Source of the DNA: Oxalobacteraceae bacterium UBA4003
Lineage (GTDB): Bacteria > Pseudomonadota > Gammaproteobacteria > Burkholderiales > Burkholderiaceae_D
NCBI GenBank assembly: GCA_002384815.1
Contig: DGBN01000065.1
Span: forward strand, 163,499 to 227,498
Direction: 5' to 3'
DNA: 64,000 nucleotides
The notes beneath the pieces are model-generated. The model was not told the DNA's origin. It ran no database searches and was given only the letters and a program-made list of their open reading frames with translations. Below are positions 34,701 through 43,817 of this stretch, piece after piece. Position 1 is the first letter of the stretch; every line of letters starts with the position of its first letter. Made by a program: the position numbers and the translations under genes.

Positions 34701-35696
34701 TCATGCGGTTTCATCCCGTGCATCACGCGCCAATAATCGTTCGACCATTGCCAGCGGTGAATCGCCGTCAAACAAGACTGCGGCAACCGCATTCGTAATC
34801 GGCATATCAATGTCGCGTTCAGTCGCCAGCGCACGCACTGCCTGTGCGCAACGCACGCCTTCCGCAACGTGACCCAACTCGGTTACGATCTGCTCCAGTT
34901 TTTTTCCTTGCGCCAAACCCAGGCCAACCTTGCGGTTGCGCGACAGGTCACCGGTACAGGTCAGAATCAGATCACCCATGCCAGCCAAACCCATGAAGGT
35001 TTCAGCACGCCCGCCGAGCGCGACGCCGAAGCGCGTGATTTCCACCAGGCCACGCGTAATCAGCGCCGCACGCGCATTCAAACCGAGTTTGAGACCGTCG
35101 ATAATGCCGGTGGCAATTGCCAGTATGTTTTTTACCGCACCGCCAACTTCGACACCGACCACGTCGTCGGTCGAATAAATCCGCATGCTCGGTCCGTGCA
35201 CGGCGCTGACCACCAGTTCGCGCAATGCCGCATTATCGGAAGCAATCGCCAATGCGCAAGGCAGACCGTGCGCAACCTCTTGTGCAAAAGACGGGCCAGA
35301 CAAGGCGCCGGCAGGGACATCGCTCCCCAGCACTTCACGCACAATCTGATGCGGCAGCAAATGCGTGTCCGCCTCGAATCCCTTGCACAACCAGACGATG
35401 TTTGGAATCGCATACGGCTTCAACTGCATCGCCAACGGGCGCAATCCCGCCAACGAAGTTGCCACCAGCAGCAGGCCATCCGTCCCGGCATGCGCAATTG
35501 CGGCAGAAAAATCCTCATTCAAGGACAGGCTGTCCGGTAAACGGAAACCGGGCAGATAGGCGACGTTTTCGCGGCGCTGCCCCGCATCCCGCATTGCAGC
35601 GGCATCGCGCCCCCATAACATCACAGAATGCCGGTCGGCCAGCGACATTGCCAAGGCCGTACCCCATGCGCCTGCGCCAAGTATTGTGATATTCAT
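34701..35696 (-). CDS. gpsA: Glycerol-3-phosphate dehydrogenase [NAD(P)+]
   Basis: 331 residues. It reduces dihydroxyacetone phosphate to sn-glycerol-3-phosphate for phospholipid synthesis. The Rossmann motif [13 protein letters not shown] is at the N-terminus, with [30 protein letters not shown], the catalytic lysine in [13 protein letters not shown], and [17 protein letters not shown] 35696 gives the standard start; the open frame to 35765 is not conserved. It is last in a minus-strand group with secB and the SH3 gene, an order common in proteobacteria. Confidence 0.95.
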   Translation of the reverse strand: MNITILGAGAWGTALAMSLADRHSVMLWGRDAAAMRDAGQRRENVAYLPGFRLPDSLSLNEDFSAAIAHAGTDGLLLVATSLAGLRPLAMQLKPYAIPNIVWLCKGFEADTHLLPHQIVREVLGSDVPAGALSGPSFAQEVAHGLPCALAIASDNAALRELVVSAVHGPSMRIYSTDDVVGVEVGGAVKNILAIATGIIDGLKLGLNARAALITRGLVEITRFGVALGGRAETFMGLAGMGDLILTCTGDLSRNRKVGLGLAQGKKLEQIVTELGHVAEGVRCAQAVRALATERDIDMPITNAVAAVLFDGDSPLAMVERLLARDARDETA

Positions 35697-35869
35697 TGTT
35701 TGGATTTGATAGACAAGAGTGAAAATACTAACAGGAGCGTGCATCGTCAGAATATCGCGCACCAATGACGGATAACCGAACCTGCGTTTACAACGGCGTC
35801 CATGAGAAACCGTGCCGCCGCGCTTTATTTGCGTTTATACGCCATCCATTCCGCAATGTTTCCACTTCT

Positions 35870-36316
35870 TTACTCGCCCCACACTTCGCCGTTTTTCGCA
35901 AAGCCTGTCGATCCATCCCTGTGTTTCAGTTTGACCCAACCCGATGCTGGCGGCGCCACCACTTCAAGCAGCACGCCCTTGTCAACCGTCGCCACCACTG
36001 CAGATGCCTCTTCCGCCGTTGCATACAGCTTGAGGTTGGCCGTCGCCATTACATTGCGTTTCGAGGTCAGAGCACTGGTTTCTATCCAGGACAAATCGCC
36101 GGCAGCATCACGTATCTTGCTCCAGCCATTTTGCGTCAATACGACTTCCACCGGCATGCCGCGCGGCGCGACAAATATTTTACGACCCCGGTCTGACGGT
36201 GCGTTATACAGCACGGCAGGATTGGCGCCCACTGACTTGAATTCGGCAGCGTACGCCGTGCTCATGGCCAACGTAGAAACCAGCAAGGTTGCAAAAACAG
36301 CGGGAGACCATTTCAT
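35870..36316 (-). CDS. Exported SH3-domain protein
   Basis: 148 residues. Start at 36316 with AAGGTG upstream; signal peptide FATLLVSTLAMSTAYAAE. Two bacterial SH3-like (SH3_4/YgiM-type) repeats follow: VLYNAPSDRGRKIFVAPRGMPVEVV and WSKIRDAAGDLSWIETSAL (shortened here), then LKLYATAEEASAVVATVDKG with GWVKLKHRDGSTGF. Such domains bind peptidoglycan or other envelope targets in the periplasm. It lies between secB and gpsA on the same strand, and the 70-base gap from secB allows one message. Function unknown. Confidence 0.8.
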   Translation of the reverse strand: MKWSPAVFATLLVSTLAMSTAYAAEFKSVGANPAVLYNAPSDRGRKIFVAPRGMPVEVVLTQNGWSKIRDAAGDLSWIETSALTSKRNVMATANLKLYATAEEASAVVATVDKGVLLEVVAPPASGWVKLKHRDGSTGFAKNGEVWGE

Positions 36317-36386
36317 GCGATCACCTTCACACATTAGCGGGAATTTGCAGATGCATCGGACAACACATCTGCAAAGAAGGATGGAC

Positions 36387-36881
36387 TTAGTGCTTTGCTG
36401 CAGAACCATCAGCCATCACGATGCCGGAGCCATTTGTCGCTTGTTCCTGCGCCAATGCTTGCTGGCGCTGCTGATAAAACACTTCAAAGTTGATTTCCGA
36501 CAGATGTACAGGCGGGAAACCGGCGCGCGTAATGGCATCCGCGATATTGGCCCGCAGGTAAGGGTAAATAGTGCTTGGGCAACCGATGCCGATCAATGGA
36601 TCCAGCTGTTCGTCCGGAATGTTGCGCGCCTCAAAAATGCCTGCCTGCTTGGCTTCCACCAGAAAGGCGACTTTGTCATTTATTTTTGCCGTCACCGTAA
36701 TCGTGACGGTCGATTCAAACACGCCATCGGCCAGCTGTTCTGCGCCAACATCCACCGCCACTTCGATCGCAGGAGCATCCTGCTCAAGGAAAATTGCCGG
36801 GGAATTAGGTTGTTCCAGCGACAGATCTTTCAGATATACACGTTGAATCTGGAATACGGGTTGCAGATTTTCGTCAGCCAT
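36387..36881 (-). CDS. secB: Protein-export chaperone SecB
   Basis: 164 residues, slightly long. SecB tetramers keep preproteins unfolded and hand them to SecA. Family stretches: [22 protein letters not shown] (shown as [15 protein letters not shown]), VLEA-like [34 protein letters not shown] and [18 protein letters not shown]. The acidic first 20 residues are normal. grxC lies upstream and gpsA downstream on the same strand, the usual grxC-secB-gpsA order. Confidence 0.95.
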   Translation of the reverse strand: MADENLQPVFQIQRVYLKDLSLEQPNSPAIFLEQDAPAIEVAVDVGAEQLADGVFESTVTITVTAKINDKVAFLVEAKQAGIFEARNIPDEQLDPLIGIGCPSTIYPYLRANIADAITRAGFPPVHLSEINFEVFYQQRQQALAQEQATNGSGIVMADGSAAKH

Positions 36882-36969
36882 GAAGCACTTTCAGTCAGAT
36901 TAAAAATGGAGGGCGCACCCTCCGGTCAGGTTACAACATGTAGATTGCGATGCCGCAGTTGTGCCCGGT

Positions 36970-37233
36970 TCAGGCACCTTGCAGCAAGGCGTCCAGCTTG
37001 CCGAGCCGCTCCAGCGCATTCAGATCGTCGAAACCGCCGACATGCGTATCGCCGACATAAATCTGCGGCACGGTGCGACGACCGGTTTTCTCCATCATTG
37101 CCGCACGTTGCACAGGATCGAGATCGATGCGAATTTTTTCAATATTGCCGATACCCTTGGCCGTCAACAAGCGTTCCGCCATCGTGCAATACGGGCAGAC
37201 ACCCGTGCTATACATCCTCACATGCGCAGTCAT
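36970..37233 (-). CDS. grxC: Glutaredoxin 3
   Basis: 87 residues. A small glutathione-dependent disulfide reductase with the C-P-Y-C active site in YSTGVCPYCTMAERLL, the cis-proline in RRTVPQIYVGD and the glutathione-binding GGFDDLNAL. Cytoplasmic. It is between the rhodanese gene (9 bases away) and secB, so the sulfur/redox pair is probably co-transcribed. The family call is secure. Confidence 0.94.
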   Translation of the reverse strand: MTAHVRMYSTGVCPYCTMAERLLTAKGIGNIEKIRIDLDPVQRAAMMEKTGRRTVPQIYVGDTHVGGFDDLNALERLGKLDALLQGA

Positions 37234-37242
37234 ATTGATCCT

Positions 37243-37647
37243 CTATTGCTTGACAACAGGCAGGCCTTGCGATTGCCAGACATCCAGTCCGCCGAGTAGA
37301 CTGGCCGCATTAGCGTAACCAGCCTTCTTCAGTTGTGCGGTTGCTTTTGCCGATTGCAAGCCCTTGGTACACACCACAATCACCGGCCGCTCCTTGAATT
37401 TTTCCAGTTCGCCTATGCGGGCTTTCAATTCTTTCAATGGTATGTTTTTCGCATCGCGGATATGGCCGGCCGCAAAATCGGCGGCGTTTCGGACGTCGAG
37501 AATCAGAACTTTTCCCTGATTGATGATTTGTGTCGCTTGCAAGCCTGTCACTTTGGCGCCGGCACGTTGCAAGGTATGCACGATCAATGCGCTGCCCGAT
37601 ACCAGTACGATGCCGATAAGGAAAATGTTATCAATGATGAATTTCAC
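37243..37647 (-). CDS. Membrane-anchored rhodanese-like protein
   Basis: 134 residues. One N-terminal membrane helix (NIFLIGIVLVSGSALIVHTL) is followed by a rhodanese domain: ILDVRNAADFAAGHIRDAKNIP and the active-site loop VVCTKGLQSAKAT with its cysteine, then GLDVWQSQGLPVV. It could move sulfane sulfur or act on disulfides at the cytoplasmic face. Such a protein often precedes grxC and secB in betaproteobacteria. The substrate is not known. Divergent from gpmA. Confidence 0.87.
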   Translation of the reverse strand: MKFIIDNIFLIGIVLVSGSALIVHTLQRAGAKVTGLQATQIINQGKVLILDVRNAADFAAGHIRDAKNIPLKELKARIGELEKFKERPVIVVCTKGLQSAKATAQLKKAGYANAASLLGGLDVWQSQGLPVVKQ

Positions 37648-37753
37648 GGTGATCCAATTAGTTGAAAGAGTGTTCGCATTATAAAATAGAAGACCGAATA
37701 CAATTCGGATTCGGCATTTTGCATCAAAAAACCATTAATTACCTATCTGACTC

Positions 37754-38500
37754 ATGTACAAAATCGTATTGATGCGCCACGGCGAGTCCACATGGAACCT
37801 CGACAATCGTTTTACCGGCTGGGCCGATGTCGATTTGACTGAAAAAGGTTGCGCTGAAGCAAAGCACGCCGGCCAACTGCTGCGTGAAGCAGGTTTTACC
37901 TTCGATCTGGCTTATTCTTCAGTATTGAAACGCGCGATACGCACACTGTGGATCACGCTCGACGAGATGGATCTGATGTGGATACCGGTAGTTTGCGACT
38001 GGCACCTGAACGAACGCCATTACGGCGCGCTGCAAGGCATGAACAAGGCAGAAACGGCGCAGGAATATGGTGCCGACCAGGTTCTGCAATGGCGTCGCAG
38101 CTACGATATCCCGCCCAAACTGCTGGCTGAGGACGATCCGCGCACGATGTTCAACGATCCGCGCTACGCCAATCTCAAGCGTGAAGAAATTCCGCTGGGC
38201 GAATGCCTGAAAGACACGCTACTGCGCGTGGAACCGTACTGGAATAACACCATCGTGCCATCAATACGCGCTGGCAAGCAAATCATCATCTCGGCGCACG
38301 GCAACAGTCTGCGCGCCCTGATCAAGATACTCGACGACATCAGCGACCAGGATATTGTGTCACTGAGCATTCCGAACGGCCGCCCTATCGTCTACGAACT
38401 GGATGAAAATCTGAAACCTGTCCGTCATTATTACCTGGGTGATCAGGAATCGCTGGCAGCGGCCGTCAAAGCCGCCGCCAGCCACGGGCCAACGCAATAA
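37754..38500 (+). CDS. gpmA: 2,3-bisphosphoglycerate-dependent phosphoglycerate mutase
   Basis: 248 residues. It interconverts 3- and 2-phosphoglycerate in glycolysis and gluconeogenesis. The phosphohistidine motif is [18 protein letters not shown]. Also seen are the second active-site region [13 protein letters not shown], and the second histidine in [14 protein letters not shown]. Length is as in E. coli. Its stop is close to the envC-ctpA pair, and the three likely share transcription, as in other Burkholderiales. Confidence 0.96.
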   Translation: MYKIVLMRHGESTWNLDNRFTGWADVDLTEKGCAEAKHAGQLLREAGFTFDLAYSSVLKRAIRTLWITLDEMDLMWIPVVCDWHLNERHYGALQGMNKAETAQEYGADQVLQWRRSYDIPPKLLAEDDPRTMFNDPRYANLKREEIPLGECLKDTLLRVEPYWNNTIVPSIRAGKQIIISAHGNSLRALIKILDDISDQDIVSLSIPNGRPIVYELDENLKPVRHYYLGDQESLAAAVKAAASHGPTQ

Positions 38501-38583
38501 ACTCCGTGCAACTACCACTTCTATCAAGCATTAAACGCAATACGCGCATCCTCGCCTGGCTGCACACTCCACCATGGTCGACG

Positions 38584-39942
38584 ATGCGCATCATCAGTTC
38601 GGTCGTCTTGCTGGCGCTGCTGGCCAGCGTGCAGGTACAGGCGCAGGCGCAAAAAGTCACCGACCGCAGCAAGCAAAAGAAAAACGCCGAAAGCGAACGC
38701 GCCAAACTGCGGCAAAAACTGACGACGCTCAAACGCAGCATAGACAAAACGGAAACCGCAAAAAGTTCCGCCGCCAGCGCCCTCGCCAAGTCGGAAGAAG
38801 CAATATCGGATGCGCAACGCAATTTGCGTGATCTCGCCGAAGAACAGCAGCAAACCAGGGCCAAGCTGAACGAGTTATCGCAGCAACAGGCCGCACTGCA
38901 AAAAGTTGTCGACGCACAGCAAAACCAGCTCGCCAGCTTATTGCGCGAACAATATGTCGCCGGCAATGAAGATCGCATCAAGTTGCTACTCTCCGGCGAT
39001 AACCCGAATCGCATCAACCGCGAACTGCAATACATGGGTTACATCTCGCGCGCGCAGGCAGCACTGATCGAAGCACTGCGCAGCAATCTGCAAAAGATCG
39101 AAGATAATCAGGCCGCAGTGCAAAATGCCAAGGAAGAACTGGATGAAATCGCCGCTGAAGCGCGCGGCCAGCACGCCATCCTGCAAAAGGAAAAAGCCCA
39201 GCGCACCACGCTGCTGGCACAGCTCTCGAACAAACTGTTTGCGCAGCGCAAGGAAGCCGGCAATATCGAGCGCAACGAACAACGACTCTCCAGTCTGGTG
39301 GATAAACTGGCCGTGTTGATTCAGGAGCAACGCAAAGCAGAAGCTGCAGCGGCAGAAAAACGCCGCCAGGAACGTGCAGCACGTGCGCGCGAAAAACGTC
39401 TGGCGCAGGCCAGAAAACGCAACGCGCCGGACGAACAGGCTGCGAGCGGAAAAATAACCAACCCGAATGCGATCGATGACGATGAACCACCATCCAAAAT
39501 ACTCGCCAGAAATGAACTCACGCCCGATGCCAGCATCCAGGATGGCGCCTTCGCTGCATTGCGCGGACGCTTGCGACTGCCGATACGCGGCGACCTGACT
39601 GCCAAATTCGGCAGCAAGCGCGGTGACGGACCAAGCTGGAAAGGCTTGTTCATACGCGCAGATGAAGGCACGGAAGTCAAAGCCATTGCCGCCGGACGCG
39701 TTATTTTTGCTGAATGGCTGCGCGGTTTTGGCAATCTGATCATTGTTGATCATGGCAGCCAGTACATGACGATTTACGGCAATAATCAATCCGTCCTGAA
39801 ACATGCCGGTGATGCCGTCAAAACCGGCGACGTCATTGCCAGCACAGGTAATAGCGGCGGCAATGAACAATCGGGTTTATACTTTGAAATGCGGCACAAA
39901 GGTCGCGCGTTTGACCCACTCGGTTGGGTAACTATTAGGTGA
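38584..39942 (+). CDS. envC: EnvC-like murein hydrolase activator (degenerate LytM)
   Basis: 452 residues. Signal peptide (SSVVLLALLASVQVQAQ), a long coiled coil (about 30-270), a K/R-rich stretch and a C-terminal LytM (M23) domain (about 340-452). The domain is catalytically degenerate: the expected H-x3-D is WKGLFIRAD and the H-x-H is GLYFEM. EnvC-type proteins activate amidases at the septum instead of cutting murein. ATG 38584 was chosen for the signal peptide; a GTG at 38506 would add 26 residues. It overlaps ctpA at GTGA. Confidence 0.88.
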   Translation: MRIISSVVLLALLASVQVQAQAQKVTDRSKQKKNAESERAKLRQKLTTLKRSIDKTETAKSSAASALAKSEEAISDAQRNLRDLAEEQQQTRAKLNELSQQQAALQKVVDAQQNQLASLLREQYVAGNEDRIKLLLSGDNPNRINRELQYMGYISRAQAALIEALRSNLQKIEDNQAAVQNAKEELDEIAAEARGQHAILQKEKAQRTTLLAQLSNKLFAQRKEAGNIERNEQRLSSLVDKLAVLIQEQRKAEAAAAEKRRQERAARAREKRLAQARKRNAPDEQAASGKITNPNAIDDDEPPSKILARNELTPDASIQDGAFAALRGRLRLPIRGDLTAKFGSKRGDGPSWKGLFIRADEGTEVKAIAAGRVIFAEWLRGFGNLIIVDHGSQYMTIYGNNQSVLKHAGDAVKTGDVIASTGNSGGNEQSGLYFEMRHKGRAFDPLGWVTIR

Positions 39943-41423
39943 ACATGGGAACGAAACTCAAGAATATCGGATTGATCGGTTTAGGCATGGTTGCCGGCGC
40001 GATCGGCATGGGCACACAACTGGATGCAATGGCGCAAAAAAGTGCCGGCAACCCGTTGCCGCTCGAGGAATTGCGCCAGCTGGCCGATGTGTTCGGACTC
40101 ATCAAATCGGATTACGTCGAACCGGTCGAAGACAAGAAGCTGCTGACGGAAGCCATTTCCGGCATGGTCTCATCGCTGGATCCGCACTCCGCCTACCTGG
40201 ATAAAAAAGCATTCAAGGAATTGCGTGAAGGTACGCAAGGCAAGTTTGTCGGACTTGGTATCGAAGTCGGAATGGAAGATGGCTACGTCAAGGTCATTTC
40301 GCCGATAGAAGACTCCCCCGCTTATCGCGCCGGCATCAAGGCAGGCGATCTGATCACACGCCTCGATTCCACGCCGGTCAAAGGCATGACGCTGGACGAA
40401 GCCGTCAAGAAAATGCGCGGCGAACCGAATACAAAAATTACGCTGACGATTGCACGCAAGGATGAAGACAAACCGATCATCACCACGATCACGCGTCAGG
40501 AAATTCGCGTGCAAAGCGTGAAGGCAAAAGTGGTAGAGCCGGGTTATGCGTGGTTGCGCGTGGCGCAATTCCAGGAACCAACCGTGGATGACATGGCGAA
40601 AAAAATCGCCGCACTGTACGCTGAAGACCCTAATTTGAAAGGTCTGGTACTAGATCTGCGCAACGATCCGGGCGGCGTATTGCCGGGTGCGATCGGCGTC
40701 TCGGCCGCCTTCCTGCCGAAAGATGTCGTCATCACCTCGACCAATGGCCAATTACCGGACTCCAAGGCCAGCTTCTACGCACGCCGCGAATTTTACGCCG
40801 CACGTTCTGTCGGCGACCCGCTGGCAAAACTGCCGGACGCAATCAAGAAGATTCCGATGGTGGTACTGGTCAACTCCGGTTCCGCATCCGCTTCTGAAAT
40901 CGTGGCTGGCGCATTGCAGGATTACAAGCGCGCCACCATCATGGGCACGCAAACTTTCGGCAAGGGCTCGGTACAAACCATACGCCAGCTGTCAGCCGAT
41001 ACCGCCGTCAAACTGACCACTGCTCGTTACTACACGCCGAATGGTCGCTCCATCCAGGCCAAAGGCATCGTGCCGGATCTGATGGTGGATGAAACAGCAG
41101 ATGGCGACGGCTTGAACGGCCTGCGCCTGCGCGAAGCAGACTTGCAAAAACATCTGAGCAACGACAAAGACAAGGGGCCTGAAGTGCACGCCGCAGCTGT
41201 CGATGAACTGGAAGAAGAGCAACGTCAGGCCGCCCTCGAGAAAAAACGCAAACCACTGGAATTCGGCAGCAAGGATGATTTCCAGCTGACGCAGGCCTTG
41301 AATCATTTGAAAGGTTTGCCGGTTGTTCTTTCAAAAGTGAAAGTCGAAGTGAAGAAAGAAGTCAGCATCAATCAGCCGAAAACAGAATCAAAGACAGAAC
41401 CGAAAAACGGCGACAAGAAATAG
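39939..41423 (+). CDS. ctpA: Carboxyl-terminal processing protease (S41)
   Basis: 494 residues. N-terminal signal anchor, a helical cap, a PDZ domain (about 90-180, FVGLGIEVGMEDGYVKVIS, then AGIKAGDLITRLD) and the tail-specific protease core with the Ser/Lys pair: NSGSASASEIVAGAL and GTQTFGKGSVQ. The C-terminus is K/E-rich. It trims periplasmic proteins or lipoproteins from the C-terminus. Start GTG 39939 or ATG 39945, overlapping the envC stop, so translation is coupled. A terminator follows. Confidence 0.93.
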   Translation: MNMGTKLKNIGLIGLGMVAGAIGMGTQLDAMAQKSAGNPLPLEELRQLADVFGLIKSDYVEPVEDKKLLTEAISGMVSSLDPHSAYLDKKAFKELREGTQGKFVGLGIEVGMEDGYVKVISPIEDSPAYRAGIKAGDLITRLDSTPVKGMTLDEAVKKMRGEPNTKITLTIARKDEDKPIITTITRQEIRVQSVKAKVVEPGYAWLRVAQFQEPTVDDMAKKIAALYAEDPNLKGLVLDLRNDPGGVLPGAIGVSAAFLPKDVVITSTNGQLPDSKASFYARREFYAARSVGDPLAKLPDAIKKIPMVVLVNSGSASASEIVAGALQDYKRATIMGTQTFGKGSVQTIRQLSADTAVKLTTARYYTPNGRSIQAKGIVPDLMVDETADGDGLNGLRLREADLQKHLSNDKDKGPEVHAAAVDELEEEQRQAALEKKRKPLEFGSKDDFQLTQALNHLKGLPVVLSKVKVEVKKEVSINQPKTESKTEPKNGDKK

Positions 41424-41437
41424 TCGCAGGCAAATAC

Positions 41438-41466
41438 AAAAAAGCCGCAGCGATGCGGCTTTTTTG
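41438..41466 (+). terminator. Rho-independent terminator after ctpA
   Basis: Stem GCCGCA (41444-41449), loop GCGA, stem TGCGGC (41454-41459), followed by T6 and preceded by an A run. It ends the gpmA-envC-ctpA unit. Confidence 0.85.
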
Positions 41467-41525
41467 ATAAGTGCGACTCTGTTGCCGTACAAAACGCATT
41501 AGGGATTACGTCCCCCGGATTACTT

Positions 41526-42278
41526 ATGAACGATCAGCAACTACTACGTTATTCACGCCATATCCTGCTTGATGAAATCGATATCGAAGGACAGGAAAAA
41601 CTGCTGGCGGCGCATGCATTGATCATCGGTGCCGGTGGACTTGGCTCACCAGCGGCGTTTTATCTGGCCTCTGCCGGCATCGGCACCATCACGCTGGTGG
41701 ATGACGATACGGTTGATCTCACCAATCTGCAACGGCAAATTCTGCACACCACAGAACGCGTCGGCCAGGCCAAGGTTGTATCGGGGCAAAAAACACTGGC
41801 CGATATCAACCCCGGCATCAGGGTGATCGCCTTGAAGGAACGCGTTACGGGCGAACGCCTGAACGAACTGGTCAGCCAGGCCTCGGTCGTGCTGGATTGC
41901 AGCGACAACTTCGCGACGCGTCATGCCATCAATCGCGCCTGCGTTGCCAATCGGGTACCCTTGGTTTCCGGTGCTGCCATCAAGTTCGACGGTCAGGTCA
42001 GCGTGTTCGATCCACGTAGCGGCAAGGCGCCCTGCTATGCCTGCCTGTTCCCGGAAGACCAGCAGTTTGAAGAGGTCAATTGCGGCACCATGGGCGTATT
42101 CGCACCACTGGTCGGCATCATCGGCAGCACACAGGCGGCGGAAGCATTGAAACTGGTTGCTGGCATAGGTGAATCGCTGGCCGGACGCCTGCTCCTGCTG
42201 GATGCGCAGGCTATGGAATGGAGCAGTATCAAGATCGCACGCAATGCCAGTTGCAGCGTATGCGGGCATGCGCACTAG
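41526..42278 (+). CDS. moeB: Molybdopterin-synthase adenylyltransferase (MoeB/ThiF/HesA family)
   Basis: 250 residues. An E1-like enzyme that adenylates the C-terminal glycine of a sulfur-carrier protein (MoaD or ThiS). Seen: RYSRHILLDEIDIEGQEKL, the nucleotide site LIIGAGGLGSPAAFYLASAG, DDDTVDLTNLQRQIL, DCSDNFATRHAIN, and the zinc pairs C-Y-A-C and C-S-V-C. MoeB and ThiF are hard to separate without neighbours; no moa or thi gene is adjacent. Downstream is a small monooxygenase-like gene that slightly overlaps or abuts it. Confidence 0.9.
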   Translation: MNDQQLLRYSRHILLDEIDIEGQEKLLAAHALIIGAGGLGSPAAFYLASAGIGTITLVDDDTVDLTNLQRQILHTTERVGQAKVVSGQKTLADINPGIRVIALKERVTGERLNELVSQASVVLDCSDNFATRHAINRACVANRVPLVSGAAIKFDGQVSVFDPRSGKAPCYACLFPEDQQFEEVNCGTMGVFAPLVGIIGSTQAAEALKLVAGIGESLAGRLLLLDAQAMEWSSIKIARNASCSVCGHAH

Positions 42279-42279
42279 T

Positions 42280-42609
42280 ATGTACTCTTCGACCTTCATT
42301 TTCGCCACAAAGCAATTCGACGACGATTTTCACCGTCTGGATCAGACAATCGCAGAGATGGCCAGGGCCATTCCTGGATACATCGGCGAAGAAACCTGGG
42401 AAAACACAAACACAGGTTTAATCTCAAACGTGTATTACTGGGAATCCCTTGAGTCGCTGCAAATACTGATGCAACACCCAAAACATATCGAAGCAAAGGC
42501 CACCCAATCAAAATGGCTTGCCGGCTATCAGGTCATCATCTCTCAGGTTCTTAGGACGTATGGCGACTCCAAGCTCGCTCATCCAGCCGCGCCTGCATCG
42601 GAAGACTGA
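42280..42609 (+). CDS. Small ABM-like (antibiotic biosynthesis monooxygenase) domain protein
   Basis: 109 residues from ATG 42280 (an overlapping ATG at 42268 is possible). Pattern: FATKQFDDDFHRLDQTIAEMARAIPGYIGEETW, given here in pieces as FDDDFHRLDQTIAEM and AIPGYIGEETWEN, then VYYWESLESLQILMQHPKH and AKATQSKWLAGYQV. This matches the dimeric alpha-beta barrel (ABM/EthD-like) fold of small oxygenases or ligand-binding proteins. It has no known substrate. It follows moeB closely, but I infer no functional link. Confidence 0.72.
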   Translation: MYSSTFIFATKQFDDDFHRLDQTIAEMARAIPGYIGEETWENTNTGLISNVYYWESLESLQILMQHPKHIEAKATQSKWLAGYQVIISQVLRTYGDSKLAHPAAPASED

Positions 42610-42713
42610 CTCGTTCCTGTTGCCAGGCCGTGAAAATTCATGGCGGGCACAGCGCCACGGATAATTGACGATCAGTGGCAGCACTTGAATGAATTAGCGC
42701 CTATCGAGAGAAC

Positions 42714-43511
42714 TCATGCCAATTGCTCATACATCCCGGTAATCCTGTCCATCGTTTCCAGAATACGTTCGCTGGTGGTCGCTACATTGCTAGCGAAGCG
42801 GAGCTTGCTCTCGTTGCTGTCGGCACTGCTTTTCAGCGCCTGGTCGAAGAACAGCCATTGCTGTTGCGCCAGCACGATTTCCTGCCTGATGGCCGCCGTA
42901 TTTTTCGGCGAATCCGACAATTCCTTCATCGCACGCAGGAATTCATCGCGTGCCCTGGCCAGATTGATCAAGGCATCCGACGATGCCACGCCCCAATTGA
43001 TGGCCTGATAAAATTTTGCCATGCGCTGCGACAACATGCGCTGACGTCCGGAAATATTGACCAGGTGTGCAGCGGCACTACCTGACAATTCTTCCAGTTG
43101 CACAGTGACGGCATGTGCCAGCACCAGCACTTCTTCATTCATCACCATCACCGCCCTGGCATCCAGCCGATTCGGCGCATTGCTGGTCAGCGCATTCTTG
43201 TAACGCGCCCATACCGTCCTCAGTTCGGCCAGCGTTGTCTTGCTGCCTGCCGTCGGTGCAAACGCTTGCAGCTCATTTAACTGGCGCTCGAACAAGCCGA
43301 GCGAGATACTGAATATCTTGTTGGAACGCACCAGATCTACTTCCTGACCGATCTGCAGATAGCATTTAGCCAGACGCTGCGACAACATGCGCTGACGCCC
43401 CGATTTGTTGATCGCATCATTGATATGGATGATGGAAGAATCGGCATGGGCAAAGCTGAAAAAACTTCCGCTTGTCGCCACACCGGCTAAAAGAAAGTGA
43501 CGTCTGTTCAT
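42714..43511 (-). CDS. Exported protein with two PilJ-type sensor domains
   Basis: 265 residues. A twin-arginine-like N-terminus (NRRHFLLAGVATSG) with AHA before the mature part suggests export. The mature protein is two PilJ (PF13675) domains in tandem: INKSGRQRMLSQRLAKCY at about residue 33 and VNISGRQRMLSQRMAKFY at about 150. PilJ domains, related to the NarX ligand-binding fold, form sensor domains of chemoreceptors and kinases, but here there is no membrane helix at the C-terminus, HAMP or output domain. It may bind a ligand and hand it to a receptor. Divergent from the CpxP-like gene; shared 306-bp gap. Confidence 0.8.
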   Translation of the reverse strand: MNRRHFLLAGVATSGSFFSFAHADSSIIHINDAINKSGRQRMLSQRLAKCYLQIGQEVDLVRSNKIFSISLGLFERQLNELQAFAPTAGSKTTLAELRTVWARYKNALTSNAPNRLDARAVMVMNEEVLVLAHAVTVQLEELSGSAAAHLVNISGRQRMLSQRMAKFYQAINWGVASSDALINLARARDEFLRAMKELSDSPKNTAAIRQEIVLAQQQWLFFDQALKSSADSNESKLRFASNVATTSERILETMDRITGMYEQLA

Positions 43512-43817
43512 TTTTATCCCTTGTTATTCTTTGCGACAGCCAAACGACATGCAACGCACACTATCCAGTGATCGTCATCAAGTGCAAAAGCCATGCCAGA
43601 AAACTATCCGTAGCACATCATCGCCTGTGTCGCGGCAAGCAACATCGGCAACCAAACTGGTGCAACTCCACCTGCCTGCCGCCATCCATGCACCAACAAA
43701 GCGTGCGGCACCCTTTACATAACTTTACCGCTCGCACGCGTTAATTCAACAGAGCGCCCCTAAAGTAACAACATGTCTGCACAAGCAGCAGGCACCAACC
43801 GAGACAAAGGAGTTTCA
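43512..43817. other. 306-bp divergent intergenic region
   Basis: Contains the promoters of the PilJ-domain gene and the CpxP-like gene and the CpxR-type box at 43714-43728. Short open frames within it (43472-43744 and others) have no ribosome site and are rich in T, H and R; I take them as chance. Confidence 0.5.
43714..43728 (-). promoter_or_regulatory. CpxR-type box
   Basis: On the minus strand GTAAA-GTTAT-GTAAA, a perfect match to the E. coli CpxR consensus GTAAA-N5-GTAAA; on the plus strand TTTAC-ATAAC-TTTAC. It is 89 bases upstream of the CpxP-like gene, in front of the two-component genes, which suggests autoregulation. Confidence 0.65.
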
